From Pseudomonas sp. PDM14 (GTDB lineage Bacteria > Pseudomonadota > Gammaproteobacteria > Pseudomonadales > Pseudomonadaceae), in NCBI RefSeq assembly GCF_014851905.1, contig NZ_JACVAQ010000002.1, positions 434,001-498,000 of the forward strand: 64,000 bases of DNA. The letters are read 5' to 3'. Of this stretch, positions 27,717 through 35,479 are shown one piece after another. Under the pieces are notes generated by a model. It was not told the origin of the DNA and did not search any database. It saw nothing but the letters and a program-made list of their open reading frames with translations. How positions within the stretch are numbered: position 1 is the stretch's first letter; each line of letters begins with the position of its first letter. The translations under genes and the position numbers were made by a program.

Positions 27717-28925
27717 TCAGTCCTGCGCCGTAGCGCCGATCTTGTGGATCGACAGGTCGGCACCGTAGTACTCCTGCTCCTGATCCAGGCGGATACCCAC
27801 ACTCAACTTGAGCACGCCATACACGGCAAAGCCGCCGACCAGCGCGACCATCACACCCAGGCCGGTACCGATCACTTGGCTGATCAGGCTGACGCCGCCG
27901 ATACCGCCCAGGTATTGCTGGCCGAAAATGCCGCAGGCGATGCCGCCCCACACACCGCACAGGCCATGCAGCGGCCACACGCCCAGTACGTCGTCGATCT
28001 TCCAGCGCACCTGAGTCGCGGTGAACGCCCAGACGAACAGCGCACCGGCGATGCAGCCAGTGACCAGCGCGCCAATCGGGTGCATCAGGTCGGAACCGGC
28101 GCAGATCGCCACCAGCCCGGCCAGCGGACCGTTGTGCAGGAATCCGGGGTCGTTGCGCCCGACTACCAGCGCGGTGATGGTGCCGCCGACCATGGCCATC
28201 AGCGAGTTCACCGCCACCAGGCCGCTGATGCTGCCCAGGGTCTGTGCGCTCATCACGTTGAAGCCGAACCAGCCGATGATCAGGATCCACGAGCCCAGGG
28301 CGAGGAACGGAATGTTCGACGGCGCGAACGCCACCAGCCGGCCATCACGATAACGTCCGTCACGGCGGCCCAGCAGGATGACTGCGCCGAAGGCCAGCCA
28401 GCCACCGACCGCATGCACCACCACCGAACCGGCGAAGTCATGGAACGCCGCGCCGAAGCGCTCGGTCAACCAGGCCTGCAGGCCGAAGTTGCCGTTCCAG
28501 ATCAGGCCTTCGAAGAACGGGTAAACGAACGCCACGATCAGCAGCGTCGCGCACAGCTGCGGGCCGAACCGTGCGCGCTCGGCGATGCCGCCGGAGATGA
28601 TCGCCGGGATCGCCGCGGCGAAGGTCAGCAGGAAGAAGAACTTCACCAGCGCATAACCGCTGCCGGCGGTGAGCTGCGCGGCGGGTGCGAAGAAGTTGAC
28701 CCCGTAGGCGACCCAGTAGCCGATGAAGAAGTACGCCAGCGCCGAGACGGCGAAGTCGGAAATGATCTTCGACAGGGCGTTGACCTGGTTCTTGTGGCGG
28801 ACGGTACCCACCTCGAGAAAGGCGAAACCGGCGTGCATGGCCAGCACCATGATCGCGCCAAGCAGGATGAACAGCGTGTTGGAGCCGTGGATCAGGGTTT
28901 CCACGGCACTGTTGAGGTTTTCCAT
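27717..28925 (-). CDS. amt: Ammonium transporter (Amt/Mep/Rh family)
   Basis: The 402-residue polytopic protein has about 11 helices. Family motifs include AFLEVGTVRHKNQVNALSK, FAGSVVVHAVGGW with the pore His, and DDVLGVWPLHGLCGVWGG with the second pore His. ATG 28925 gives a short N-terminus before the first helix; an upstream GTG frame adds 19 residues. There is no glnK beside it, unlike the usual glnK-amtB pair, so this is probably a second, independently regulated amt. The gene converges on the porin. Confidence 0.92.
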   Translation of the reverse strand: MENLNSAVETLIHGSNTLFILLGAIMVLAMHAGFAFLEVGTVRHKNQVNALSKIISDFAVSALAYFFIGYWVAYGVNFFAPAAQLTAGSGYALVKFFFLLTFAAAIPAIISGGIAERARFGPQLCATLLIVAFVYPFFEGLIWNGNFGLQAWLTERFGAAFHDFAGSVVVHAVGGWLAFGAVILLGRRDGRYRDGRLVAFAPSNIPFLALGSWILIIGWFGFNVMSAQTLGSISGLVAVNSLMAMVGGTITALVVGRNDPGFLHNGPLAGLVAICAGSDLMHPIGALVTGCIAGALFVWAFTATQVRWKIDDVLGVWPLHGLCGVWGGIACGIFGQQYLGGIGGVSLISQVIGTGLGVMVALVGGFAVYGVLKLSVGIRLDQEQEYYGADLSIHKIGATAQD

Positions 28926-29279
28926 CAGGGCCTCGGCAGAAAAAGCACCAAAAGCGATCTCGACCTCGCTCAATCGCACCACCTCGGTGCCACACCAGGC
29001 TTTTCAGCCTGGCGCTCGTGCCCCAAGAAAAAGCAGCGATTCAACGAAAACGCTTCGCTCACGATTTTTATTGATTGTTTTCAACGCGCTAGAGCGGTTG
29101 AATCCAGACTGGTCGCGCCCCGCTTGCGCCCTCAAAGAGCGCGAACGGATCGCAACGCACCAGATTGCAGCAAAAGCTGTACCAGCCCGCGCCGTGCAAA
29201 TACTTGGAACCATCGTCGGAGGCTCTGGCTCGAAACCTGAGAGTCGTCAATCCGTCCCCGGAAACATCAGGAGAGCGCC
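28926..29279. other. 354-bp intergenic region between amt and the yqjD-like gene
   Basis: This divergent promoter region contains CAGGCTTTTCAGCCTG near 29000-29020, a small imperfect palindrome, and AT-rich stretches near 29025-29090. A possible nitrogen (sigma-54) promoter for amt was examined, but its spacing does not fit. No gene, tRNA or clear repeat is visible. Confidence 0.4.
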
Positions 29280-29687
29280 ATGACTGTGCAAAAAAAACCG
29301 ATCAGCGATTTTTCCAGCACCCCTACCGCCGCCGAACTGGGCGAAGAGGTCACCCGCGGCATCGACAAGGAAGAGCACAAGCGCAACCTGCGTGCAGCGC
29401 AGACCGCGCTCTCCGCTGAATTCCATGCCCTGATCGGCGACACCGAGCGCCTGCTCAGCCAGACCGCCGAAGTGGCCGGTGCCCAGGCTACCGAGCTGCG
29501 CGCCAAGATCAGCGAAAACCTGAGTCGCGCCAAGGACATGCTCAAGGACACCGAGGTGACGCTGCAGGAACAGGGTCGCGCCGCGGTACAAGCCACCGAG
29601 GAGTATGTCCACTCGCACCCGTGGCAAACCCTCGGCATCGCGGCCAGCGTCGGCTTCCTCCTCGGACTGCTCGCGGGCCGTCGCTAA
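29280..29687 (+). CDS. DUF883/ElaB/YqjD-type ribosome-associated membrane protein
   Basis: The 135-residue protein has a long amphipathic helical region (~30-105) with regular heptads. It ends in the DUF883 signature EEYVHSHPWQTLGIAASVGFLLGLLAGRR, a C-terminal membrane anchor. In E. coli, ElaB/YqjD/YgaM bind ribosomes at the membrane in stationary phase. GGAGAGCG precedes the ATG. The next two genes follow closely, reproducing the yqjD-yqjE-yqjK arrangement. Confidence 0.87.
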   Translation: MTVQKKPISDFSSTPTAAELGEEVTRGIDKEEHKRNLRAAQTALSAEFHALIGDTERLLSQTAEVAGAQATELRAKISENLSRAKDMLKDTEVTLQEQGRAAVQATEEYVHSHPWQTLGIAASVGFLLGLLAGRR

Positions 29688-29698
29688 GGGAGGCCGGC

Positions 29699-30085
29699 AT
29701 GGATGACACCACCGAGCCAGGACCAGAAGCACCCAGACCGTCGCTGAAGAAGCTCGGTGGTGCCGCCGTCAGCCTTCTGCAAGGCCATCTCGAACTCCTC
29801 GGGATCGAATTCCAGGAGGAGAAGTCGCGCACCTTCCAGCTGTTCATCTTCTCCGGGCTGAGCCTGATATTCGGCCTGCTGGTGCTGTTGGCGATCTCCA
29901 CCCTGGTGCTGATCGTCTTCTGGGACACCTATCGTCTGCAGGCTGCCCTGGGGCTCTGCCTGGTCTACGCCATCGCGCTAGCGGTCAGCGTGATCCGCAC
30001 CGTGGACCTGGCTCGCAAGGGTGAATCGCCCTTCCACGCCACCGTCGAAGAGCTGGCTCGCAACCGCGAGCGCCTACTGCCATGA
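29699..30085 (+). CDS. YqjE-type membrane protein (phage holin superfamily III-like)
   Basis: The 128-residue protein has two strong helices (~50-75 and ~82-103). The N-terminal cytoplasmic part contains LKKLGGAAVSLLQGHLELLGIEFQEEK, and RTVDLARKGESPFHATVEELARNRE ends the protein; both are typical of YqjE. ATG 29699 follows AAGGGAGG by about five bases and lies 11 bases after the preceding stop, so the genes form an operon. The holin name reflects fold similarity only; no lysis function is implied. Confidence 0.85.
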   Translation: MDDTTEPGPEAPRPSLKKLGGAAVSLLQGHLELLGIEFQEEKSRTFQLFIFSGLSLIFGLLVLLAISTLVLIVFWDTYRLQAALGLCLVYAIALAVSVIRTVDLARKGESPFHATVEELARNRERLLP

Positions 30086-30098
30086 ATGAGCGACTGCC

Positions 30099-30446
30099 AT
30101 GAGTGAAACGTTGTCCAGTTCGGCCCGCCGCCAGATGCGCAAGGACCTCGTGCGCCTGCGCATGGAGTTGAATCGTCAGCAGCTGCGCTACCACGCGCAG
30201 CCGGTGACCAACCCCTTGCAGCATCTCAAGCAATGGGCCACGTCGGGCCAGGCCATTGGCCATTCCCGCTCGTCCAGTGCAGCCAAGACACCGGTGATGA
30301 TTGCCGCGGGGCTGTTCCTCACCCTGTTCGGCAAACGTCTCGGCACGTTCGGCCGTCTGGCGCGTACCGGGCTGGCGCTGTACCCCATCGTGCGCAGCCT
30401 GCAAGCGAGCAGAAGCGAAACCACGGTGATGGAAAAACATCGCTGA
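30099..30446 (+). CDS. YqjK-like small membrane-associated protein
   Basis: The 115-residue basic protein starts 13 bases after the yqjE-like gene. Residues ~10-50 are helical and Arg/Gln-rich (RRQMRKDLVRLRMELNRQQLRY). Residues ~63-100 form a hydrophobic hairpin (VMIAAGLFLTLFGKRLG...). Position and character fit the third member of yqjD-E-K operons, although sequence similarity is weak. A hairpin GGCCGGG...CCCGGCC at 30489-30507 may end the operon. Confidence 0.7.
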   Translation: MSETLSSSARRQMRKDLVRLRMELNRQQLRYHAQPVTNPLQHLKQWATSGQAIGHSRSSSAAKTPVMIAAGLFLTLFGKRLGTFGRLARTGLALYPIVRSLQASRSETTVMEKHR

Positions 30447-30536
30447 CCGGACAGGAAATGGCCGCATTCTTGCAAACCTGAAAGGATCGGCCGGGCGCGC
30501 CCCGGCCCTCCTATTCAGCAGTTTAAGGAATCGGCC

Positions 30537-31700
30537 GTGATCAACGGGCAACCCCTTGCCAGTTTCCAGCCTTTCATCGACACCGCCACCGGCCGCATCG
30601 CCGGAATCGAAGCCCTGGGCCGACTACGCCAGGACGATGGGCGGCTGTTGTCGGTAGGCCCTCTGTTCACCGATCCAAAAGTCTCGCCTTCCATCCTGCG
30701 CCGCCTCGATAGGCAGATCCGCGACAACGCCCTCGACCGCCTGCATGAAGCGCCAGCCGACTGGTTCCTCAGTATCAATATCTCGCCACGCTGGATCAGC
30801 CGCCTGCGGCCGAACCAGGCGCTGCCGAGCCTGAAGCAGCTGGAACGCAGTGGCGTGCCGCCGGAACGCGTGGTGTTCGAGATCACCGAACTGGGCGGTG
30901 GCAGCCAGAAACTGCCAGAAGTAGTGGCCCGCTATCGCGAGGCCGGCGCCCGCATCGCCATCGACGACTTCGGTGCCGGCTATTCGCAGCTCGACCGCGT
31001 GCTGGCCCTGCAACCGGACATCCTCAAGCTGGACATGCGCCTGTTCCAGGAAGCCGCGCGTGGCGGGCCGAGTGGCGAAGTGGTCAAGGCCCTGGCGCAA
31101 ATGGCCGAGAAGACCGGTTGCTGGATCATCGCCGAGGGCGTGGAAACCGAAGCCGAACTCGACTTCGCCCTCGAATGCGGCGCGCGCTATGTACAGGGTT
31201 TCCTGTTCGCCAAACCGGAATTGGAGTTCTTCGCCGCCGATGCCTTCGTCGCCCGCTTCGCCAGCCTGCGCGACCGCTACGTGCAGGGCAAACTCGCCGA
31301 GCGTGCGCGGCTGATGGCCCTGCGTCAGCAGCTCTCCGAACTCATGGGCAAGCTCAAGAGCTGGGCCGATGGCGAATCGAGCACCCAGCACTTGCCGCAC
31401 CCTGGCGAGTACCCGTGGCTGCTGCGCATCTACCAGTGCGACCGCCACGGCACGCAGCTCACGCCCAACCTGGAGTGGAACGGCAAAGGCTGGGAGGAAG
31501 ACCCGCGCTACCTGGGCCACAACTGGTCGTGGCGGCCCTATTTCTACCAGTTGCTGGCCGAAGGCTGGGAAGAACGGCGCCTGACCCTGTCGAGCACCTA
31601 CCGCGACGCCACCACCAACCAGTACTGCCTGACGGCCGGGCAATTCACCGGCAACGGCCGGCGCCTGCTGCTGCTCGACATCGACGCCGCCGGGCTCTAG
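30537..31700 (+). CDS. EAL-domain c-di-GMP phosphodiesterase with YkuI_C-like sensory domain
   Basis: The 387-residue protein starts with GTG 30537 (AAGGAA upstream). The EAL domain (~10-245) retains its key motifs: EALGRL at 25, SINISPRW, FEITELGG, IDDFGAGYSQLD, LKLDM, AEGVETEAEL and YVQGFLFAKP. It is therefore expected to be active. A helical linker (~250-280) leads to a C-terminal domain (~290-387) with WLLRIYQCDRHGTQLTPN and STYRDATTNQYCLT. This resembles the PAS/Cache-like YkuI_C domain found behind cytoplasmic EAL domains. It converges on a diguanylate cyclase gene seven bases away. Confidence 0.9.
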   Translation: MINGQPLASFQPFIDTATGRIAGIEALGRLRQDDGRLLSVGPLFTDPKVSPSILRRLDRQIRDNALDRLHEAPADWFLSINISPRWISRLRPNQALPSLKQLERSGVPPERVVFEITELGGGSQKLPEVVARYREAGARIAIDDFGAGYSQLDRVLALQPDILKLDMRLFQEAARGGPSGEVVKALAQMAEKTGCWIIAEGVETEAELDFALECGARYVQGFLFAKPELEFFAADAFVARFASLRDRYVQGKLAERARLMALRQQLSELMGKLKSWADGESSTQHLPHPGEYPWLLRIYQCDRHGTQLTPNLEWNGKGWEEDPRYLGHNWSWRPYFYQLLAEGWEERRLTLSSTYRDATTNQYCLTAGQFTGNGRRLLLLDIDAAGL

Positions 31701-31706
31701 CCGCGC

Positions 31707-32822
31707 CTACTTGAGCAGTACCGGCCGAGCGAACGAGGCCAGCTCCATGCGGTCACGGCCGTTCTGCTTGGCCCGGTACAGGGCCTTGTCGGCGCGCTCG
31801 ATCAATTGCGGAATATTTTCCTGCAGGTAGTACTGCGCGACGCCAATCGAGGCAGTTATACGAAAGCCCTCCGGCAGCCCCTCGTAGGCGGTGCCGGCCA
31901 GCCCTTCCTGGATGCGCCGGATGCAGTGCTGGGCCATCTCCAGCGAGGTCTGCGGCAGGAACAGGAGGAACTCCTCGCCACCGTAGCGGGCGAAGAAGTC
32001 GGTGCTGCGCAGCAACGGCTCGACGGTGCTGGCAAAGGTCTTCAGCACCACATCCCCCGCCGTGTGGCCGTGGGTATCGTTGACTCGCTTGAAGTGGTCA
32101 AGGTCGAACAGGCACACGCAGAATCCCCCGCCGCCGCGGTCGGTGCGGTTCTTCTCGTGGTTGAGCATTTCCAGCAGGTAGCGCCGGTTGTAGGCACCGG
32201 TCAGTTCGTCATGGGTCGCCAGTTCGGTGACCTGCTGCAGTACCTCCTGCAACTGCGCGTTGCTCGACACCAGTTTCTTGCGCAGCTCGCTGATGCTGCC
32301 GCCGAGGATGGAAATGAACGGCAGGAAGGTCGAGAAGCTGCACCAGAGGATGATTTCCACCGCCAGGTTGAACGACTCACCCTCGACCTGGCGCACCAGC
32401 GGGATGGTCAGGCCGTAGGCGAGAATGGTCAGCAGGCTGAGGGTGAACAGCTGGCGCGTGCGCAGCTTGAAGCAACCGAACACGGTGATGATCAGCAGCA
32501 CCACCAGGTAGGCACCGCGCGCCTGGCCGGCATACACCTGGGTGAACAGCACCAGGGCAATGGCCACCACCATCTGCGCCACGGTCAGGCTGGGGTCGCG
32601 AAAACGCAGGTTGAAGTTGGTGCGGAAGGCCAGGTAGAAGCCGAGGTTGAAGACGATCGCGTAGCCGGCCCAGACGTACATGACCCAGGCCGGCGAGATG
32701 CCGTTGATCAACGACACGCCCTGTGGCACGGCGCTGAGGAAGTACATGGCCACGCTCATCAGGAAGCGGCGGATGCGCAAACGCTGATGCGGGTCCTCGT
32801 GCAGAGCTGCACCTGAAATCAC
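31707..32822 (-). CDS. Membrane diguanylate cyclase (GGDEF)
   Basis: The 371-residue protein has about six membrane helices (~20-175), a coiled linker, and a GGDEF domain with active-site GGEEF at 281-285. An upstream RSTD forms the inhibitory I-site. DELTGAYNRRYL and FDLDHFKRVND are typical. It should make c-di-GMP and be product-inhibited. The start is GTG 32822 behind AAGAGAA. An internal Met at residue 22 is an alternative. It is convergent with the EAL gene and divergent from dgt. Confidence 0.92.
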   Translation of the reverse strand: MISGAALHEDPHQRLRIRRFLMSVAMYFLSAVPQGVSLINGISPAWVMYVWAGYAIVFNLGFYLAFRTNFNLRFRDPSLTVAQMVVAIALVLFTQVYAGQARGAYLVVLLIITVFGCFKLRTRQLFTLSLLTILAYGLTIPLVRQVEGESFNLAVEIILWCSFSTFLPFISILGGSISELRKKLVSSNAQLQEVLQQVTELATHDELTGAYNRRYLLEMLNHEKNRTDRGGGGFCVCLFDLDHFKRVNDTHGHTAGDVVLKTFASTVEPLLRSTDFFARYGGEEFLLFLPQTSLEMAQHCIRRIQEGLAGTAYEGLPEGFRITASIGVAQYYLQENIPQLIERADKALYRAKQNGRDRMELASFARPVLLK

Positions 32823-32864
32823 GTCGATTCTCTTTTTTATGTACGCGATGGCCCGACGATATCA

Positions 32865-32876
32865 TTGTGATCACAA
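32865..32876. promoter_or_regulatory. Perfect 12-bp palindrome TTGTGATCACAA
   Basis: The palindrome lies between the divergent diguanylate cyclase and dGTPase genes, 43 bases from the former. It has TGTGA/TCACA half-sites but no six-base CRP/Vfr spacer. A GntR- or other dimeric-regulator site is possible. Confidence 0.45.
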
Positions 32877-33009
32877 ACTTCCTACGCCCCGGCAAATGCC
32901 ACCGGTCGCCTGCCCGAGCGGTCGAATCCGCCGCCCTGAGCGCCACGCCCCTTGCGGTGATGCGCGCCAGGCACGAAGCTAGGCGCACCCCACTCGGCGA
33001 GGACAGCCC

Positions 33010-34341
33010 TTGGACTGGCAAACACTGCTTACCCGCGAACGTCTCGGCAAACCCGTGCACAGCACTGACGAACTCGGTCGCAGCCCGTTTCACAAGGATC
33101 ATGACCGCATCATCTTTTCCGGCGCCTTCCGCCGTCTGGGCCGCAAGACCCAGGTTCATCCGGTCTCCAGCAACGATCACATCCACACCCGCCTGACCCA
33201 CTCGCTGGAAGTCAGCTGCGTCGGCCGCTCGCTGGGCATGCGCGTGGGCGAAATGATCCGCGAAGAGCTGCCGGATTGGTGCGACCCGGTCGACCTCGGC
33301 GTGGTCGTGCAATCCGCCTGCCTGGCCCACGATATCGGCAACCCGCCATTCGGCCACTCCGGCGAGGATGCCATCCGCTACTGGTTCCAGCAGGCTGCCG
33401 GGCGCGGCTGGCTGGATGCGATGAGCGATGCCGAGCGTGCCGACTTCCTCAACTTCGAGGGCAACGCCCAGGGTTTTCGCGTCCTGACCCAGCTGGAATA
33501 CCACCAGTTCGACGGCGGTACGCGCCTCACCTACGCGACCCTCGGCACCTACCTCAAGTACCCTTGGACCGCCCGCCACGCCGAGGCCCTGGGCTACAAG
33601 AAGCACAAGTTCGGCTGCTACCAGAGCGAACTGCCCCTGCTCGAACAGATCGCCGGCAAGCTCGGCCTGCCGCAGCTCGAGGAGCAGCGCTGGGCGCGCC
33701 ATCCGCTGGTGTACCTGATGGAGGCGGCAGACGACATCTGCTACGGCCTGATCGACCTGGAAGACGGTGTGGAAATGGAGCTGCTCGACTACAGCGAGGT
33801 GGAAGCGCTGCTCCTCGACCTGGTTGGCGACGACATTCCGGAAACCTATCGCCAGCTCGGCCCGCAGGACTCGCGCCGACGCAAACTGGCCATCCTGCGC
33901 GGCAAAGCCATCGAACACCTGACCAACGCCGCCGCCGAGGCCTTCGTCAACCAGCAGCCGGCGTTGCTGCGTGGCGCCCTGGAGGGCGACCTGGTCGAGC
34001 ACATGCATGGCCCGGCCAAGCACTGCGTGCAGCAGGCCAAGGGCCTGGCGCGGGAGAAGATTTTCCAGGACAAGCGCAAGACGCTGCATGAAATCGGCGC
34101 CTATACCACCCTGGAAATTCTCCTCAACGCCTTCTGCGGCGCCGCGCTGGAACAGCATGGCGGGCGCACACCGTCGTTCAAGAACCGGCGCATCATCGAT
34201 CTGCTCGGCCACTACGCACCAGACCCAGACTGGCCGCTGCATCGCTCGTTCCTGCGCATGATCGACTTCATCGCCGGCATGACCGACAACTACGCCACCG
34301 AGATGGCCCGGGAAATGACCGGCCGCTCCAGCCCGGTATGA
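33010..34341 (+). CDS. dgt: Deoxyguanosinetriphosphate triphosphohydrolase-like protein
   Basis: The 443-residue HD-superfamily enzyme hydrolyses dNTPs to nucleoside and triphosphate. Metal-binding motifs are [11 protein letters not shown] and [37 protein letters not shown] supplies the later Asp. The length matches the dGTPase type 2 subfamily. The start is a TTG at 33010, seven bases after GAGG; no ATG or GTG gives the conserved [14 protein letters not shown] start. The next gene begins four bases after the stop. Confidence 0.92.
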   Translation: MDWQTLLTRERLGKPVHSTDELGRSPFHKDHDRIIFSGAFRRLGRKTQVHPVSSNDHIHTRLTHSLEVSCVGRSLGMRVGEMIREELPDWCDPVDLGVVVQSACLAHDIGNPPFGHSGEDAIRYWFQQAAGRGWLDAMSDAERADFLNFEGNAQGFRVLTQLEYHQFDGGTRLTYATLGTYLKYPWTARHAEALGYKKHKFGCYQSELPLLEQIAGKLGLPQLEEQRWARHPLVYLMEAADDICYGLIDLEDGVEMELLDYSEVEALLLDLVGDDIPETYRQLGPQDSRRRKLAILRGKAIEHLTNAAAEAFVNQQPALLRGALEGDLVEHMHGPAKHCVQQAKGLAREKIFQDKRKTLHEIGAYTTLEILLNAFCGAALEQHGGRTPSFKNRRIIDLLGHYAPDPDWPLHRSFLRMIDFIAGMTDNYATEMAREMTGRSSPV

Positions 34342-34345
34342 GCCG

Positions 34346-35395
34346 ATGAAGGCGCTGCTGCGCGAGGTCTTCACCTGGCACGCGGGCCCTCCGGCCTGGG
34401 GCCCGGCGATGGTCGCCGGGATCGGCTGCGCACTGCCGTTGCTGCTCGGTCTGTTCAGCGGTCACCCGGGGTTTCTCTGGGCCTCGGCCGGCGCCTTCCA
34501 GGCCGCCCAGGCCAACCCGTTGCACCGCTTCGGCATGCTCCGCCTGCTGCTGCTCACCTTGCTCGGCGCCTGCAGTGCCGGGCTGGGGTTCTGGGCGGCG
34601 GATCATTCCCTGCTCAGCCTCGGCATCTTCGCCGCGTACGGGTTCCTCCTCGCCTGGCTGCAACGCTTCGGCACCGAAGCCGGCAAGCTGGGTATCGGCC
34701 TCGCGGTCTGTCTGTGTCTCGGCCAGGGCCAGTACGGCATGGGCAGCCTGAAGAATGCCGATGCTGTGGCTGCGCTGTTCATCCTCGGCGGCCTCTGGGT
34801 CGCCCTGCTCGCCTTCGGCCTGCGTGGCCTGCACGGCCTGCGCATGTGGCCACACATGCCGCGCTTCGTGAGCATTCTCAAAGTGCTCAAGCGCCATGCC
34901 CGGCGCATGCCACAGCAACGTTGGCGCCTGCACGCCCTCGGCTGCACCCTGGCCTGCGCGGGCGCGGGGCTGATCGTCAACCTCGCCAGCCTGCCGCGTG
35001 GCTACTGGCTGACCCTGGCGGTGATCGGCACCCTGCGCCTGGAGTTTCAGGTCAGCCTGGTGCGCGCTCTGCAGGCCAGCATGGGCAGCCTGTGCGCCGC
35101 CGTGCTGCTGATCTACCTCGGTCACAGCCTGCAGAGCCCGCCGCTGATGGTCGCCACCATCCTGCCGCTGATCCTGCTCAGTCGCGCCTTCCAGGCACAC
35201 CACTACGGCCTGTTCGTGCTGCAGGTGACCCTGAGTTTCGTGCTGCTCGCCGAGAGCCTGTCGCAGGACTGGCACCTGGCCCAGCTGCGCCTGCTCAACA
35301 GCCTGATCGGCGTGGTTCTGGCGATGCTCGTGGCACTGCTGATCTATGGTCTCGAACAGTGGCTGCAGCGCCGCAATGGGCTCCCGCCGGCCTGA
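34346..35395 (+). CDS. FUSC-like integral membrane protein
   Basis: The 349-residue protein has two blocks of hydrophobic helices (~18-165 and ~195-335) separated by a basic loop (LKRHARRMPQQRWRLH). PRGYWLTLAVIGTLRLEFQVSLVRALQASMGSLCAAVL resembles the FUSC / aromatic acid exporter membrane half. It lacks the large cytoplasmic domain of full AaeB proteins. The substrate is unknown. It starts four bases after dgt and is probably cotranscribed with it. Confidence 0.75.
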   Translation: MKALLREVFTWHAGPPAWGPAMVAGIGCALPLLLGLFSGHPGFLWASAGAFQAAQANPLHRFGMLRLLLLTLLGACSAGLGFWAADHSLLSLGIFAAYGFLLAWLQRFGTEAGKLGIGLAVCLCLGQGQYGMGSLKNADAVAALFILGGLWVALLAFGLRGLHGLRMWPHMPRFVSILKVLKRHARRMPQQRWRLHALGCTLACAGAGLIVNLASLPRGYWLTLAVIGTLRLEFQVSLVRALQASMGSLCAAVLLIYLGHSLQSPPLMVATILPLILLSRAFQAHHYGLFVLQVTLSFVLLAESLSQDWHLAQLRLLNSLIGVVLAMLVALLIYGLEQWLQRRNGLPPA

Positions 35396-35479
35396 CCTTC
35401 GCAGCACGTATTGCCAGCAGATATCGCGCGGCGTCACTATGCTCTGGCTCTGCCCTTTTGCAGTCATGGAGTGAGGCAA

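Noticed and set aside
28926..29010. Sigma-54 promoter for amt (TGGCAC...GTGC on the minus strand)
   Set aside because: The GG-to-GC distance is 14 bases rather than 12, so it does not fit the -24/-12 rule.
32377..34374. 665-residue open frame antisense to dgt
   Set aside because: Spans two real genes and their divergent promoter, with no conserved features.
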